In this document: positions 1 to 9,586 of the stretch, piece after piece
Numbering within the stretch: the stretch's first letter is position 1
Layout of the letters: every line of letters begins with the position of its first letter
Assembly (NCBI GenBank): GCA_900469475.1
Contig: UBXG01000010.1
Span: 175,959 to 239,958 of the forward strand
Length of the DNA stretch: 64,000 bases
Source: Hyphomicrobiales bacterium
GTDB taxonomy: Bacteria; Pseudomonadota; Alphaproteobacteria; Rhizobiales; Rhizobiaceae
Direction: 5' to 3'
The notes under the pieces: model-generated
Seen by the model: the letters and a program-made list of their open reading frames with translations, nothing else
Database searches by the model: none
What the model was told of the DNA's origin: nothing
Program-made: the position numbers and the translations under genes

Positions 1-184
1 CCAAGATCATCCGGTACTAGGGCGGCGGCACAGCAGCGTTTCAAGGCTGCCAGGGCCATTCATCGATTTGTCCTGACACTGTTATAAGAACTCGCATGAA
101 GAGGGACAACCATTCGCTTCAAGGTTCCGCTTCTGGTAGAATGTTGACCTCCGGCGCGGCTTGTGTCGGTTGCTTCATTCAGTT

Positions 185-201
185 ACGTTGACGTTAACGT
201 T
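185..201 (+). repeat. three tandem ACGTT units upstream of the DUF2780 gene
   Basis: ACGTT occurs at 185-189, 191-195 and 197-201, a 6-bp period, and is followed by TATAA. It lies just before the Shine-Dalgarno site (GGAGG, 211-215) of the next gene. It could be a regulator site or part of the promoter, but that is inference. Confidence 0.35.
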
Positions 202-220
202 ATAAAGGCAGGAGGCCACA

Positions 221-616
221 GTGAACGAAGTTATTGATCAGATTGCGACCAAAGCCGGCATCGCTCCCGACCTTGCGGAAAAGGCCGTTGGCATGATTCT
301 CGGTTTCCTGCAGCGCGAAGCTCCGGATGGTCCCGTCACCAAGATGATCGAATCCATTCCCGGCGCCTCCGATCTCGTTGCGCAATATAATGGCGAGGAA
401 ACGGGTGGCGGTGGCCTGCTCGGCGGCCTCCTCAGCGCAGTCGGCGGCGGTGGCGGCCTGATGGCGCTCGGCCAGCAGCTGATGAGCAGTGGTCTCAGCA
501 TGGGTGAGATCAGCTCGCTCGCCAAGGAAACGATCGCAACCGCCCGGCAGCACGCCGGCGACGAGGTAGTCGACCAGGTCGTCAATTCCGTCCCGGGCCT
601 GCACCAGTTCATTTGA
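221..616 (+). CDS. DUF2780/VcgC-type small protein, GTG start
   Basis: A 131-residue protein that I place in the DUF2780 (VcgC/VcgE-like) group. It has an acidic helical N-terminus, a glycine-rich middle (about residues 66-86, runs of GGG with leucines) and a helical C-terminus ending in VPGLHQFI. No catalytic motif or clear signal peptide is visible. The start is GTG at 221, set by GGAGG at 211-215 with five bases between. The function of the family is not known to me. It is convergent with zwf and shares the terminator at 638-670 with it. Confidence 0.7.
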   Translation: MNEVIDQIATKAGIAPDLAEKAVGMILGFLQREAPDGPVTKMIESIPGASDLVAQYNGEETGGGGLLGGLLSAVGGGGGLMALGQQLMSSGLSMGEISSLAKETIATARQHAGDEVVDQVVNSVPGLHQFI

Positions 617-637
617 GGCCGCTATTGCCTTGAAAAG

Positions 638-670
638 AAAGCCGCCGGCCAAATCCCGGCGGCTTTTTGT
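638..670. terminator. bidirectional intrinsic terminator
   Basis: A perfect 11-bp stem (AAAGCCGCCGG at 638-648, its complement at 656-666) with a 7-nt loop. It is followed by TTTTGTT on the plus strand and by TTTCTTTTC on the minus strand. It sits between the convergent DUF2780 gene and zwf and can serve both. Confidence 0.85.
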
Positions 671-754
671 TGTTCAGAAAGCAGGACCGACCTCGCCACG
701 CTGCGCCCCATAAAAGGCAGGCAGTCGGCCTCTATCCGCTGATCTTCTTCAGCG

Positions 755-2275
755 TTAGAATTTCCTGCCCTTCGGTGTCCCATCGATCTCATGCCATTTG
801 CGGCCGTCGCGCTCGATAAGTTCGTCGGCGCAGGCGGGGCCTGTGCTGCCGGGGGCGTAAGGATCGGGTTTGCCGCCTTCTGCCCAGAGGTCGAGGAAGG
901 GCTGCACTGCCGCCCAGCCGGCTTCGATGCCGTCGGCGCGCTGGAAGAGCGTTTGGTCGCCAACGAAGAGTTCGTAGAACAGGCTTTCGTAGCCGGTCTG
1001 CTTGCCGATGTCGAAACTGTCGGCATAGCGGAAATCGAGCGAAACGGGCGCGGTTTTCAGCACCAGCCCCGGCGATTTGATCGAGATTTCCATATCGAGC
1101 CCTTCGTCGGGCTGCACCTGGATGATGAGCCTGTTCGGCGGCAGCTCGGGACGGGATTCGTGGCGCGGGAACTGGGCGAAGGGCACCGGCCGGAAGGTGA
1201 TGACCACTTCCGTGTCCCGCGCCTTCATCGCCTTGCCCGTGCGCAGGTAGAAGGGCACGCCGGCCCAGCGCCAGGTATCGACTAGGAGTTTCAGCGCCAC
1301 GAAGGTTTCGGTGTTGCTGTCGGGCGCGACATCGGGTGTCTGGGTAAAGGCCGGCAGATCCCTGCCGGCAATCGGGCCGGCCGTATAGGCGCCGCGTACG
1401 CCGTTCTTGATTGCCTCATCCCGCGAGTACACGCGCAAGGCCTTCAGGACCTTGCCCTTCTCATTGCGGATGGATTCGGCATCGAAGCTGTTCGGCGGTT
1501 CCATCGCCACCATCGCCAGCAGCTGGAAGAGGTGGTTCGGCACCATGTCGCGCAGCGCGCCGGTCGCATCGTAGAATTTGCCGCGCGTGCCGACGTCCAC
1601 AAGCTCGGCCGCCGTGATCTGCACGTGGTCGATATAGTTGTTGTTCCACAGTGCCTCGATCATCATGTTGGCGAAGCGCGTCGTCATGATGTTCTGCACC
1701 GTTTCCTTGCCGAGGAAATGGTCGATGCGATAGATCTGGCTTTCGGACACATGGTTCAGCAGCCGCGCATTCAAAGCCTGTGCCGAGGCAAGGTCGTGGC
1801 CGAAGGGTTTTTCGATCGCGATGCGACGGAAAGCCCCGGTTGCTTCATTCATCAGTCCGTTTTCGGAGAGTTTCTCGGCGATATCGCCGAAGAAGCGCGG
1901 TGGCACGGCGAAATAAAAGGCTGCGTTGGCGCTCGGCGCATGCGAGAGATAATCCGAAATCTCCTTGTAGACGCCGTTCTGGGTGAAATCACCGGAGATG
2001 TAGCTGATGCGCTTGCGTAGGCTCTGCCACGCCGCCTGCCGCTCGGCGTCCTCCATGTCGCCGGAGGTCTTCAGAAAGGATTCCAGACGATCGAGCAGCA
2101 TGTCGACGCCGCCGGTCTCGATGCCGACGCCGAGGACATGGAGATCCTCTCCGATAAGCCCGCTGCGGGTCATGTTGATCAGCGTCGGGATCAGCAGGCG
2201 CCGGGTGAGATCGCCGGCAGCACCGAAGATCACGAATGTCAGCGGCGGGGCCGGTGCGACGTCGGGGGTGGTCAT
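755..2275 (-). CDS. zwf: glucose-6-phosphate 1-dehydrogenase
   Basis: A 506-residue cytoplasmic enzyme that oxidises glucose 6-phosphate to 6-phosphogluconolactone with NAD(P)+, feeding the Entner-Doudoroff and pentose phosphate routes. The Rossmann motif GAAGDLTRR is at residues 18-26, the substrate-binding EKPFGHD at about 155-161, and the catalytic RIDHFLGKE at 183-191 with His186. Length is normal for the family. In many rhizobia a zwf gene forms a zwf-pgl-edd operon. Here the gene downstream is on the other strand, so this copy stands alone or is a paralogue. It lies 172 bp downstream of the methyltransferase gene on the same strand. Confidence 0.95.
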   Translation of the reverse strand: MTTPDVAPAPPLTFVIFGAAGDLTRRLLIPTLINMTRSGLIGEDLHVLGVGIETGGVDMLLDRLESFLKTSGDMEDAERQAAWQSLRKRISYISGDFTQNGVYKEISDYLSHAPSANAAFYFAVPPRFFGDIAEKLSENGLMNEATGAFRRIAIEKPFGHDLASAQALNARLLNHVSESQIYRIDHFLGKETVQNIMTTRFANMMIEALWNNNYIDHVQITAAELVDVGTRGKFYDATGALRDMVPNHLFQLLAMVAMEPPNSFDAESIRNEKGKVLKALRVYSRDEAIKNGVRGAYTAGPIAGRDLPAFTQTPDVAPDSNTETFVALKLLVDTWRWAGVPFYLRTGKAMKARDTEVVITFRPVPFAQFPRHESRPELPPNRLIIQVQPDEGLDMEISIKSPGLVLKTAPVSLDFRYADSFDIGKQTGYESLFYELFVGDQTLFQRADGIEAGWAAVQPFLDLWAEGGKPDPYAPGSTGPACADELIERDGRKWHEIDGTPKGRKF

Positions 2276-2447
2276 GCGCGCATCTCCTTCTGGCGGCCAT
2301 ATTCGGGGCTTCTGGACGACATCGACTATCTCCTCGGAGCTGTTGCTGTTTCAGCTTTGGCTTGTCATGTTCTAGCGCGGGCTGGCGCTGGTTGTCGATG
2401 GGATCGACGCACCGCCGCCAACACGCATTTCGGGGCTGATAGATAAC

Positions 2448-3218
2448 CTATTTCTTCACCGCGACCAGGAAGAGCCGCGGGAAGCGCAACAGCACCTTGC
2501 CGTCGACAAGCGGCGGATAGGCTTTTTCGATATGCTTCAGATATTCGGCGCTGAAAGCATCGCGATGCTCGTCGCCGGCATGGTCGAGATAGGGGCGCAG
2601 GCCCGTGCCCTTCACCCATTCGACAATGGCTGCTGCGTTTTCCAGCACGTGATTGTAGTTGGTGTGCCAGATATCGACCCGGACGGACTTGCCGATCAGC
2701 CTGTTATAATAGACCGAGGGCGCAGGCAGAGGATTGCGGCGTACGCTCCTCTTCGCAAAGGCCTCGCTCCAGGGACCATTCTTGGCCGTTTCCTCCATCA
2801 TCAGATGGCTCTGTTCGGTCAGATTGTCGGGCATCTGCACGGCAAGCACGCCGCCAGGCTTCAACCCGTCCATCAGATGATCGAGAATATTGAGGTGGTT
2901 CGGAAGCCACTGAAACACGGCGTTGGCGAAAAGCAGGTCCACGGGTTTTTGCGGCCGCCATGTGGCGAGATCCGCCTTGACGAAGCTCGTGGCGGGCAAG
3001 CGCTTGCGCGCCGCCTCCAGCATGTTGTCGTCGCTATCGAGGCCGGAGACGACGGCAGCACCATAGCGCTCGATGATCAGCTCGGTCGAATTGCCTGGGC
3101 CGCAACCGAGGTCGATCGCGCGTTCGATACGCTCCAGCGGCACCTGCGCCAAGAGATCGCGTGCCGGGCGCGTGCGGTCATCTTCGAATTTCAGATATTG
3201 GCCGGCAGACCATGCCAT
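2448..3218 (-). CDS. tam: trans-aconitate 2-methyltransferase
   Basis: A 256-residue class I SAM-dependent methyltransferase that methyl-esterifies trans-aconitate, a spontaneous by-product of the citrate cycle that inhibits aconitase. The SAM-binding loop [10 protein letters not shown] is near residues 41-50, and the N-terminus ([23 protein letters not shown]) is typical of Tam. A longer frame exists, but the start at 3218 has GAGGAAAC just upstream and gives the normal Tam length. It is 57 bp downstream of the alcohol dehydrogenase gene in the same direction, so the two may be cotranscribed. Confidence 0.85.
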   Translation of the reverse strand: MAWSAGQYLKFEDDRTRPARDLLAQVPLERIERAIDLGCGPGNSTELIIERYGAAVVSGLDSDDNMLEAARKRLPATSFVKADLATWRPQKPVDLLFANAVFQWLPNHLNILDHLMDGLKPGGVLAVQMPDNLTEQSHLMMEETAKNGPWSEAFAKRSVRRNPLPAPSVYYNRLIGKSVRVDIWHTNYNHVLENAAAIVEWVKGTGLRPYLDHAGDEHRDAFSAEYLKHIEKAYPPLVDGKVLLRFPRLFLVAVKK

Positions 3219-3275
3219 GAGCGTTTCCTCTTTCTGGATTGCCGTTTCTCTCGATGCGCATAGCACCGGGATATA

Positions 3276-4316
<1,041 letters not shown>

Positions 4317-4621
4317 GGGGTTCTTCCTGTCTCTTGACGTTTCCTACGGTTCATCATTTTTCCTGATGGATCTATTCGTCAAGTTGTTGTTTCGACGCAT
4401 GAAAATTGCGTTATGAATGCGGTATCGGGCGCTTTGTTGCAAATGAATTTTACCGCGTAGTTTCCGCTTGACCCTAGGATTATGCGGCTATTTGGTCTTT
4501 GCCACCTAGAGCAATTCCAGGAAAAGCGCTGAGCGCTTTTCCTGGAATTGCGAGAAAACAAAAAGATGGAGCGGTTCCGCGATCCGGCGAAAGCTGAACC
4601 GATCAAAGGGAGGAAACCACC
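4317..4621. other. divergent intergenic region, adh / aminotransferase
   Basis: 305 bp with no open frame I trust. It must hold the promoters for both divergent genes. Its main feature is the palindromic repeat described separately; the sequence to its left (about 4317-4500) is AT-richer than the surrounding genes. I see no clear operator. Confidence 0.6.
4508..4578. repeat. rhizobial intergenic palindromic repeat (RIME-like)
   Basis: A perfect inverted repeat with 20-bp arms (4511-4530 and 4532-4551) separated by a single G. It is followed by an AAAACAAA-type tract and GGAGCGGTTC. The order AGCAATTCCAGGAAAA, its complement, then AAAACAAAnAGATxGAGCGGTTC matches, from memory, the short repeats scattered between genes in Rhizobium and Agrobacterium genomes. 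In RNA it would form a very stable hairpin ahead of the aminotransferase start. Confidence 0.75.
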
Positions 4622-5509
4622 ATGGCAGTCGATACGTCGCCCCGAACCACCACCTGGACCTATGTCGAAGGAGAATGGCTTTCCGGCAATCCGCCGCTGA
4701 TCGGGCCGACTTCGCATGCCATGTGGCTTGGCTCGACCGTGTTCGATGGTGCCCGCTGGTTCGATGGCATCGCCCCTGATCTCGACCTCCATTGCCAGCG
4801 CATTAACCGCTCCGCCATTGCGATGGGCCTGAAGCCGGTGAAGACGGCTGAAGAGATCGAGGTGCTCGCCTGGGAAGGCATCAAGAAATTCGACGGCAAG
4901 ACGCCGATCTATATCAAGCCGATGTATTGGGGCGAGCATGGTTCGCCGGGCAGTGTCGTTGCCGTCGATGCGGAATCGACGCGTTTCGCGCTCTGCCTGT
5001 TCGAGGCGCCGCTTGGTGGCAATGGCGGCATCACGCTCACCGTCTCGCCCTTCCGCCGCCCATCGCCGGAGACGGCGATGACCGACGCCAAGGCCGGCTC
5101 GCTCTATCCGAACAGCGGCCGCATGATCCTGGAGGCGAGGGGCCGCGGTTTCAACAATGCGCTCGTGCGCGACATGAACGGCAACGTCGTCGAGACGGCA
5201 TCGTCGAACGTTTTCATGGTCAAGGACGGCATCGTCTATACGCCGGTCGCCAATCGCACCTTCCTTGCCGGCATCACCCGCGCCCGCGTCATCGGCCTGC
5301 TGCGCCAGGAAGGCTTCGACGTGCGCGAGGAAACCTTGTCCGTCGAGCAGTTCATGGGCGCCGACGAAATCTTCACGACCGGCAACTATTCCAAGGTCGT
5401 CAGCGTCAATCGCCTGGATGATCGCGAATTCCAGGAAGGGCCAGTCGCCCGCAAGGCGCTGGAACTCTATATGGATTGGGCGCACGGACGCAGCGCCAGC
5501 GAAGAATAG
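4622..5509 (+). CDS. ilvE: class IV aminotransferase, branched-chain type
   Basis: A 295-residue PLP-dependent fold-type IV aminotransferase of the branched-chain/D-amino-acid aminotransferase family. It probably interconverts leucine, isoleucine and valine with their 2-oxo acids using glutamate. The PLP lysine is Lys157 in TDAKAGSLYPNSGRM, and the phosphate-binding region includes ETASSNVF (about 192-199). The start at 4622 is preceded by GGGAGGAAACCACC. This 295-residue form is common in rhizobia and may be a second enzyme beside a canonical IlvE. It stands alone and is convergent with an acetyltransferase gene. Confidence 0.8.
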   Translation: MAVDTSPRTTTWTYVEGEWLSGNPPLIGPTSHAMWLGSTVFDGARWFDGIAPDLDLHCQRINRSAIAMGLKPVKTAEEIEVLAWEGIKKFDGKTPIYIKPMYWGEHGSPGSVVAVDAESTRFALCLFEAPLGGNGGITLTVSPFRRPSPETAMTDAKAGSLYPNSGRMILEARGRGFNNALVRDMNGNVVETASSNVFMVKDGIVYTPVANRTFLAGITRARVIGLLRQEGFDVREETLSVEQFMGADEIFTTGNYSKVVSVNRLDDREFQEGPVARKALELYMDWAHGRSASEE

Positions 5510-5530
5510 TCAGGCCTGACAGGTTACAAT

Positions 5531-6055
5531 CTATCGAGCTTCGAAAGCGTCCCTGGTCATCTGATAGGACGCAAAGGGCTGGCCGAGATACGTTGTCTCG
5601 CGCGTCGGGGACAGGCCGAGCTTTTCGGCGACGCGCATCGAAGCGGTGTTGCCGGGTGCGATATCGGCAATCAGCCGTTCGAGGCCAAGTGTTCCGAAAG
5701 CATGCGTGAGAACCGGCCTTGCCGCTTCCGTGGCATAGCCTTTACCCCAGGAGAACCTGTTTAACCGCCAGCCAATCTCGATGTCTGGCCCTACTGCGTC
5801 GACAGGGATCAGTAAAATCCAGCCGAGAAATTGCTTCGGATCCTCCTTGGCGAAGATTGACCAATAGCCGAGGCCATCACCGAAATCAGCCTCCATGCGG
5901 CTCGTCAGGAATAGTCGGTGTGCCTCCGGATCGCCCCACGGCCCCGGAATGAATCTCGTCACCTCCGGATCGCGATCCATGGCGAGGCAATCGTCGATGT
6001 CCGCCAAGGTGCGCGGGCGCAGGATCAGGCGGCCAGTTTCAAAAGTCGGAAGCAC
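5531..6055 (-). CDS. GNAT N-acetyltransferase, RimJ/RimL type
   Basis: A 174-residue GNAT-fold protein whose opening (TGRLILRPRTLADIDD) is typical of the RimJ/RimL-like group. The acetyl-CoA loop is in WGKGYATEA (about residues 106-114), followed by the conserved NTASMRVAEKLG. The substrate is unknown; members acetylate protein N-termini, amino sugars or antibiotics. It is monocistronic and convergent with ilvE. A perfect 12-bp palindrome (GTCAGGCCTGAC) lies between the two stops. Confidence 0.8.
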   Translation of the reverse strand: MLPTFETGRLILRPRTLADIDDCLAMDRDPEVTRFIPGPWGDPEAHRLFLTSRMEADFGDGLGYWSIFAKEDPKQFLGWILLIPVDAVGPDIEIGWRLNRFSWGKGYATEAARPVLTHAFGTLGLERLIADIAPGNTASMRVAEKLGLSPTRETTYLGQPFASYQMTRDAFEAR

Positions 6056-6197
6056 TGCTGTTCTCCAAGACTATCGAGATAAGGCGAAGATCCCAGACAG
6101 ATATTATTGAAGCGCAAACCCAATCCAAATTAAACGGCGCGAAGGGGGCTTTTGTGATATTGTGATCTCGGTTGGCAAAACCCTTAAGGAGGCCGCC

Positions 6198-6320
6198 ATG
6201 AAAATCTCTCTTCCTGCGTCTGTCTATCTCTTCGACTATTACAGGGCTTTCCTCCAGCTCTGCGTCGTGTTGGCGATTGCCTTCGTCGTCTATTCGACGC
6301 TGTTCGGATTGACCTGGTGA
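6198..6320 (+). CDS. 40-residue single-span membrane peptide
   Basis: A short gene, MKISLPASVYLFDYYRAFLQ followed by a hydrophobic stretch LCVVLAIAFVVYSTLFGLTW and a stop. It carries an excellent Shine-Dalgarno sequence (AAGGAGG at 6186-6192, five bases before the ATG). One membrane helix covers about residues 18-37. No homologue is known to me. It is 70 bp upstream of the DUF1488 gene in the same direction, so they may share a transcript. The strong ribosome site and clean hydrophobic profile are the support; coding has not been shown. Confidence 0.55.
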   Translation: MKISLPASVYLFDYYRAFLQLCVVLAIAFVVYSTLFGLTW

Positions 6321-6390
6321 AGTCGGAAGCAATTGAAACCGTCGGCCTTCATCAGGCCGCCGGGTCCGTTTTGTTTAGAGGTAGTCGACG

Positions 6391-6642
6391 ATGAGCCTGA
6401 GCTTTCCCAATCGCAGCCGCAGTTACGACGCTTCGGCGAGGCGTATCCGTTTCACCGGCTATGACGGCATGTTCGAGGTTTCGTTTCTGGTCGACGCGGA
6501 TGTTTTCCCGGGTTCGCATACCGAAGCCGGATATCTTGCCGCCTTCGATGACGGACGAGACGCGATCCAGAAGGTCGCCGCCAGAGCCTACGGCCATGCC
6601 CGACGGCGCCTGTACGTCCTGACCGCTAGCGATTTTCGCTGA
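6391..6642 (+). CDS. DUF1488 family protein
   Basis: An 83-residue soluble protein of the DUF1488 family, recognised by the opening MSLSFPNRSRSYD, the RIRFTGYDG motif at about 24-32 and the C-terminal half ending in RRRLYVLTASDF. The biochemical function of the family is unknown. It follows the 40-residue membrane peptide and is convergent with the MFS gene, five bases apart. No terminator is visible in that gap. Confidence 0.75.
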   Translation: MSLSFPNRSRSYDASARRIRFTGYDGMFEVSFLVDADVFPGSHTEAGYLAAFDDGRDAIQKVAARAYGHARRRLYVLTASDFR

Positions 6643-6647
6643 CGAGA

Positions 6648-7877
6648 CTATTCCGCCTCTTTCTTCGGGCTGACCCACCAGCAATAGACCGCCCCGATCG
6701 CCAATAGCACGCAGGTGCCGAGGAAGACGGCGCGCATGCCGATATGGCCGCCGACGAAGCCGCCCAGGACCGGGCCTGCCACCTGACCGACATATTGCGA
6801 GGAGATGGAGAGCCCGAGAATGCTGCCCGTCGCCGCATCGGGTACGTTATGCCGGATAACGGCGGTGATGCAGGGCAAGAGGCCGCCGAGCGCCACGCCC
6901 ATCAGGAAGCGCAAGCCGATCAACTGCCACGCAGAAGTGACGAAAGCCTGCGGTATCAGCAGCAGCGCAGCGGCGGCGAGGGCAGCCATGATGACGCTCC
7001 AGTATCCGATGCGATCAGCGAGCTTGCCGAGCCACGAGGACGACAGGATGCTGCCGAGCGCCGCAGCGGCCATCACAACGCCCGATACCATCGTCACCCT
7101 GGCGTCGCTAACGAACTGCGCGACATAGACCGTGATGATCGGCTCGATCGACATATTGGCGAGCATCAGCAGCAGGCCGAGCGACAGCATAGCGAGGACG
7201 GGGCGTTTGTCCGGAACGGAGGCCCAGCTGCCGCTGGCCTTCGCGGCCTTCTTCCGTGCCGTGGATTTCTCCTCTTTGATCAGGAAGGTCGTCGCCAGGA
7301 AGGTCAGGAAGATCACGCCGCCGGCCAGCAGGAAAGTGCCGCGAATACCGATAACAGGCGGCAGCGCGCCGCCGGTCAGCGGCCCGACGAGATTACCCGC
7401 CATGATACCAGCCGAAAGCGTACCCAGCGCCCAGGCCGAGCGATGCTTCGGCGTCTGCGCAGCCACCAGCACCATCGAGCCCGAGGCATAGCCGCCGGCG
7501 AGACCGGTGAACAGGCGCAGCGCCACCAGTTGCCAGACATTGCCGGCCATGCCCATCAGAGAGATGGCGACCGTCATGCCGAGGCTGGCGCGGATCAGCA
7601 TCAGCTTGCGGCCATAGATATCGCCGAGCCGCCCCCAGAGCGGCGCGACGAAAGCGGCGGCGAAGAAGGTCGCGCCATAGGCAATGCCGGACCATTGTAC
7701 GATCGCGGCCTTGTCGCTGACACCGAGTTCCTCGACATAGAGCGGCAGGAACGGGAGCAGCAGCGTCATCGCCACGATCGTCGTGAACGAGCCGGCGAGG
7801 CAGATGATCAGGTTCCGCATCCAATGTGCGGTTTCCGGCTCGGCCGGTACGGCTGCATCCCATCTCGTCTCGGTCAT
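6648..7877 (-). CDS. MFS drug-efflux-type transporter
   Basis: A 409-residue major facilitator superfamily protein with about twelve hydrophobic segments in two halves. The motif WGRLGDIYGRKLML (loop 2-3, about residues 80-93) is the MFS signature, repeated weakly in the second half (LGKLADRIG). It resembles multidrug or small-molecule exporters; the substrate is unknown. It overlaps the upstream YbhB-like gene by four bases (ATGA), so the two are almost surely translated from one mRNA. Confidence 0.85.
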   Translation of the reverse strand: MTETRWDAAVPAEPETAHWMRNLIICLAGSFTTIVAMTLLLPFLPLYVEELGVSDKAAIVQWSGIAYGATFFAAAFVAPLWGRLGDIYGRKLMLIRASLGMTVAISLMGMAGNVWQLVALRLFTGLAGGYASGSMVLVAAQTPKHRSAWALGTLSAGIMAGNLVGPLTGGALPPVIGIRGTFLLAGGVIFLTFLATTFLIKEEKSTARKKAAKASGSWASVPDKRPVLAMLSLGLLLMLANMSIEPIITVYVAQFVSDARVTMVSGVVMAAAALGSILSSSWLGKLADRIGYWSVIMAALAAAALLLIPQAFVTSAWQLIGLRFLMGVALGGLLPCITAVIRHNVPDAATGSILGLSISSQYVGQVAGPVLGGFVGGHIGMRAVFLGTCVLLAIGAVYCWWVSPKKEAE

Positions 7878-8560
7878 TTCGCGGCCTTTGCATTCAATGT
7901 GTAAAACAGTTCCTGGCTGCCAGATGCCAGGATATGACCCTTCGCAGCGGCGAGCAGGTCGGCGCGAGTAAAGAGGTGAGGAAGGTTCAGCCGATCGACA
8001 TCCAGCGCATAGACGGTGACGTGGTAGCTGTGAATGCGTTCGTCATTCCAGGGCGGGCAAGCGCCCATGTAGCCGCCATGCGGCCCGTCCTTCAAATTGC
8101 CACCACCGGCGCCATTCTGACCGCGCCGTCCATAGGTCGTGCGCTCAAGCGGTAGGCCGCTAGAGGAGGGGCCGTTTCCATCCATGCCTTCGGTCAGGCT
8201 GGTGCGCGTTGCAGGGATGTCGGCCAGCACCCAGTGAACGAATTCCATCCGCTTGAAATCCTTCGGGATGGTTTTGTCCGCCTTGTTGAACAACGAGAAA
8301 TCGGCGGGCACGTCGGGATCGACCATCGTCAGCGCATAGGATCGCGTGCCCTTCGGCCCTTTCGACCAGGAGACGGCAGGGCTCTTGTTGGGACCGGGCG
8401 CCGATTTGTCGGACCCTGTCGAAACGCAGGAGGCGTTTTCCGGCAGTAGCGTCTGGCCGTTGCTCTTTGCGAATGTCACTTTGAGATCGGCCGATAGGGC
8501 TGGGGTGGCGACAACTGCTGCGATGACGGTGGCATTCAGAATTTTGAGCATGGTTTTCAT
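7874..8560 (-). CDS. periplasmic YbhB/YbcL (PEBP-like) protein
   Basis: A 228-residue phosphatidylethanolamine-binding-protein-like (Raf kinase inhibitor-like) protein. A signal peptide (about residues 1-23, MKTMLKILNATVIAAVVATP then ALSA) targets it to the periplasm. The conserved PEBP ligand-site segments ALTMVDPDVP and FVHWVLADIP are present, and an SYHVTVYALD strand is near the C-terminus. The ligand is unknown. It is coupled by a 4-bp overlap to the MFS gene downstream, suggesting a shared small-molecule substrate, which is inference. Confidence 0.8.
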   Translation of the reverse strand: MKTMLKILNATVIAAVVATPALSADLKVTFAKSNGQTLLPENASCVSTGSDKSAPGPNKSPAVSWSKGPKGTRSYALTMVDPDVPADFSLFNKADKTIPKDFKRMEFVHWVLADIPATRTSLTEGMDGNGPSSSGLPLERTTYGRRGQNGAGGGNLKDGPHGGYMGACPPWNDERIHSYHVTVYALDVDRLNLPHLFTRADLLAAAKGHILASGSQELFYTLNAKAAK

Positions 8561-8668
8561 GATGTTGCCCTTTCATGTTGCGGCTCCTATGAGCCTTCGA
8601 GGGCAGGATGTAACAAATTCGTGCCGAGCGGCTGCGCACGCAAACGCTCAAAATGTTGTCGGAAACGC

Positions 8669-9463
8669 TCACGCGCTGCGAAGTCGATCGGCGAAACGGC
8701 GCGGTGAGCGATAGCCTGTCGCAAGGGCGGCTTCCCGCAGCGACAGCCCGTCCTCCGCGAGAAGGGTGGTTGCCAGCGCCACACGTTCGCTTGCCAGTAC
8801 CTCTCGCAGGGAAGCGCCCTCGCGTGACAGGCGACGGCGCAATGTGGCGTTGCTCGTGCAGAGTTCGGCGGCAATGAGATCGGCTGTCCAGGCACGGTCC
8901 GGCTGCCAGCGCACCAGCGCCCGTACCGCCTCGGCGGTTGTCTCCGGCAAACCGGGCAGGGCACCGCGCATGCCGAGCACCATGAGTACTTCCACGAGTC
9001 TGTGCTCGATCAGTGGGATCGGCAGGCTTCCACTGGCAATGCCTTCGCCGGCATGGCCGATGGCAGCGGCCAGTAACGAATCGAGCGGCAGGTCGATCTG
9101 CGATGCGGTTTGGGCTGGCGGAAAGGCTTTTGCCGCCCGCCGTGTCAATTCTTCGGGAAAGGTGATGAAGATCGCCCGATAGACGCCGGTCTGCGGATCG
9201 GGGTCGTTGACGACATCGCCGCTCCACCCAGCCGGCAGCACGAGCACCGTACCGGCCGAAAAATGCCGCTGCCGTCCCATGCTGACGATTTCCTTGGAAC
9301 CTTCGAGGATGGCGACGATTGAAACCTGAGAAAAGGCCGAGCCGGCAATGCGCTCGCGTTCGCGCGTCACGAAGGCAAAAAGCGTGGAATAGCTGCCGAT
9401 GCCGGTTGGCTCGACCGCCGGACGATTGTCTTTAGCCGCCAGCCGACGCAGCTTTTCCAACAT
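8669..9463 (-). CDS. AraC-family transcriptional regulator
   Basis: A 264-residue regulator: an N-terminal cupin-like sensor (about 10-150) and a C-terminal AraC double helix-turn-helix (about 165-264), with TSNATLRRRLSREGASLREV in the first half and LREAALATGYRSPRRFADRL in the second. The longest frame starts at 9601, but that extension lacks family features. I choose ATG at 9463, with GAGG 12 bases upstream. It lies just upstream of, and in the same direction as, the YbhB-MFS pair, so it may control them. It is divergent from the NTF2-like gene. Confidence 0.8.
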   Translation of the reverse strand: MLEKLRRLAAKDNRPAVEPTGIGSYSTLFAFVTRERERIAGSAFSQVSIVAILEGSKEIVSMGRQRHFSAGTVLVLPAGWSGDVVNDPDPQTGVYRAIFITFPEELTRRAAKAFPPAQTASQIDLPLDSLLAAAIGHAGEGIASGSLPIPLIEHRLVEVLMVLGMRGALPGLPETTAEAVRALVRWQPDRAWTADLIAAELCTSNATLRRRLSREGASLREVLASERVALATTLLAEDGLSLREAALATGYRSPRRFADRLRSA

Positions 9464-9586
9464 GTGGTGATGAGCCTCGGACACTTGCGATGGCTTTCTG
9501 CTGATTGGGGTGCCGGAGGAGTTTGGACCACGCGGGCGGCAATGCCAAGTCCGCAAAGCGCCTTGTTGGTTCGCCCGGCTAATGTT

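Noticed and set aside
1..20. A frame ending KIIRY followed by TAG, possibly the end of a plus-strand gene.
   Set aside because: Only five codons are visible; there is no way to tell a gene end from chance.
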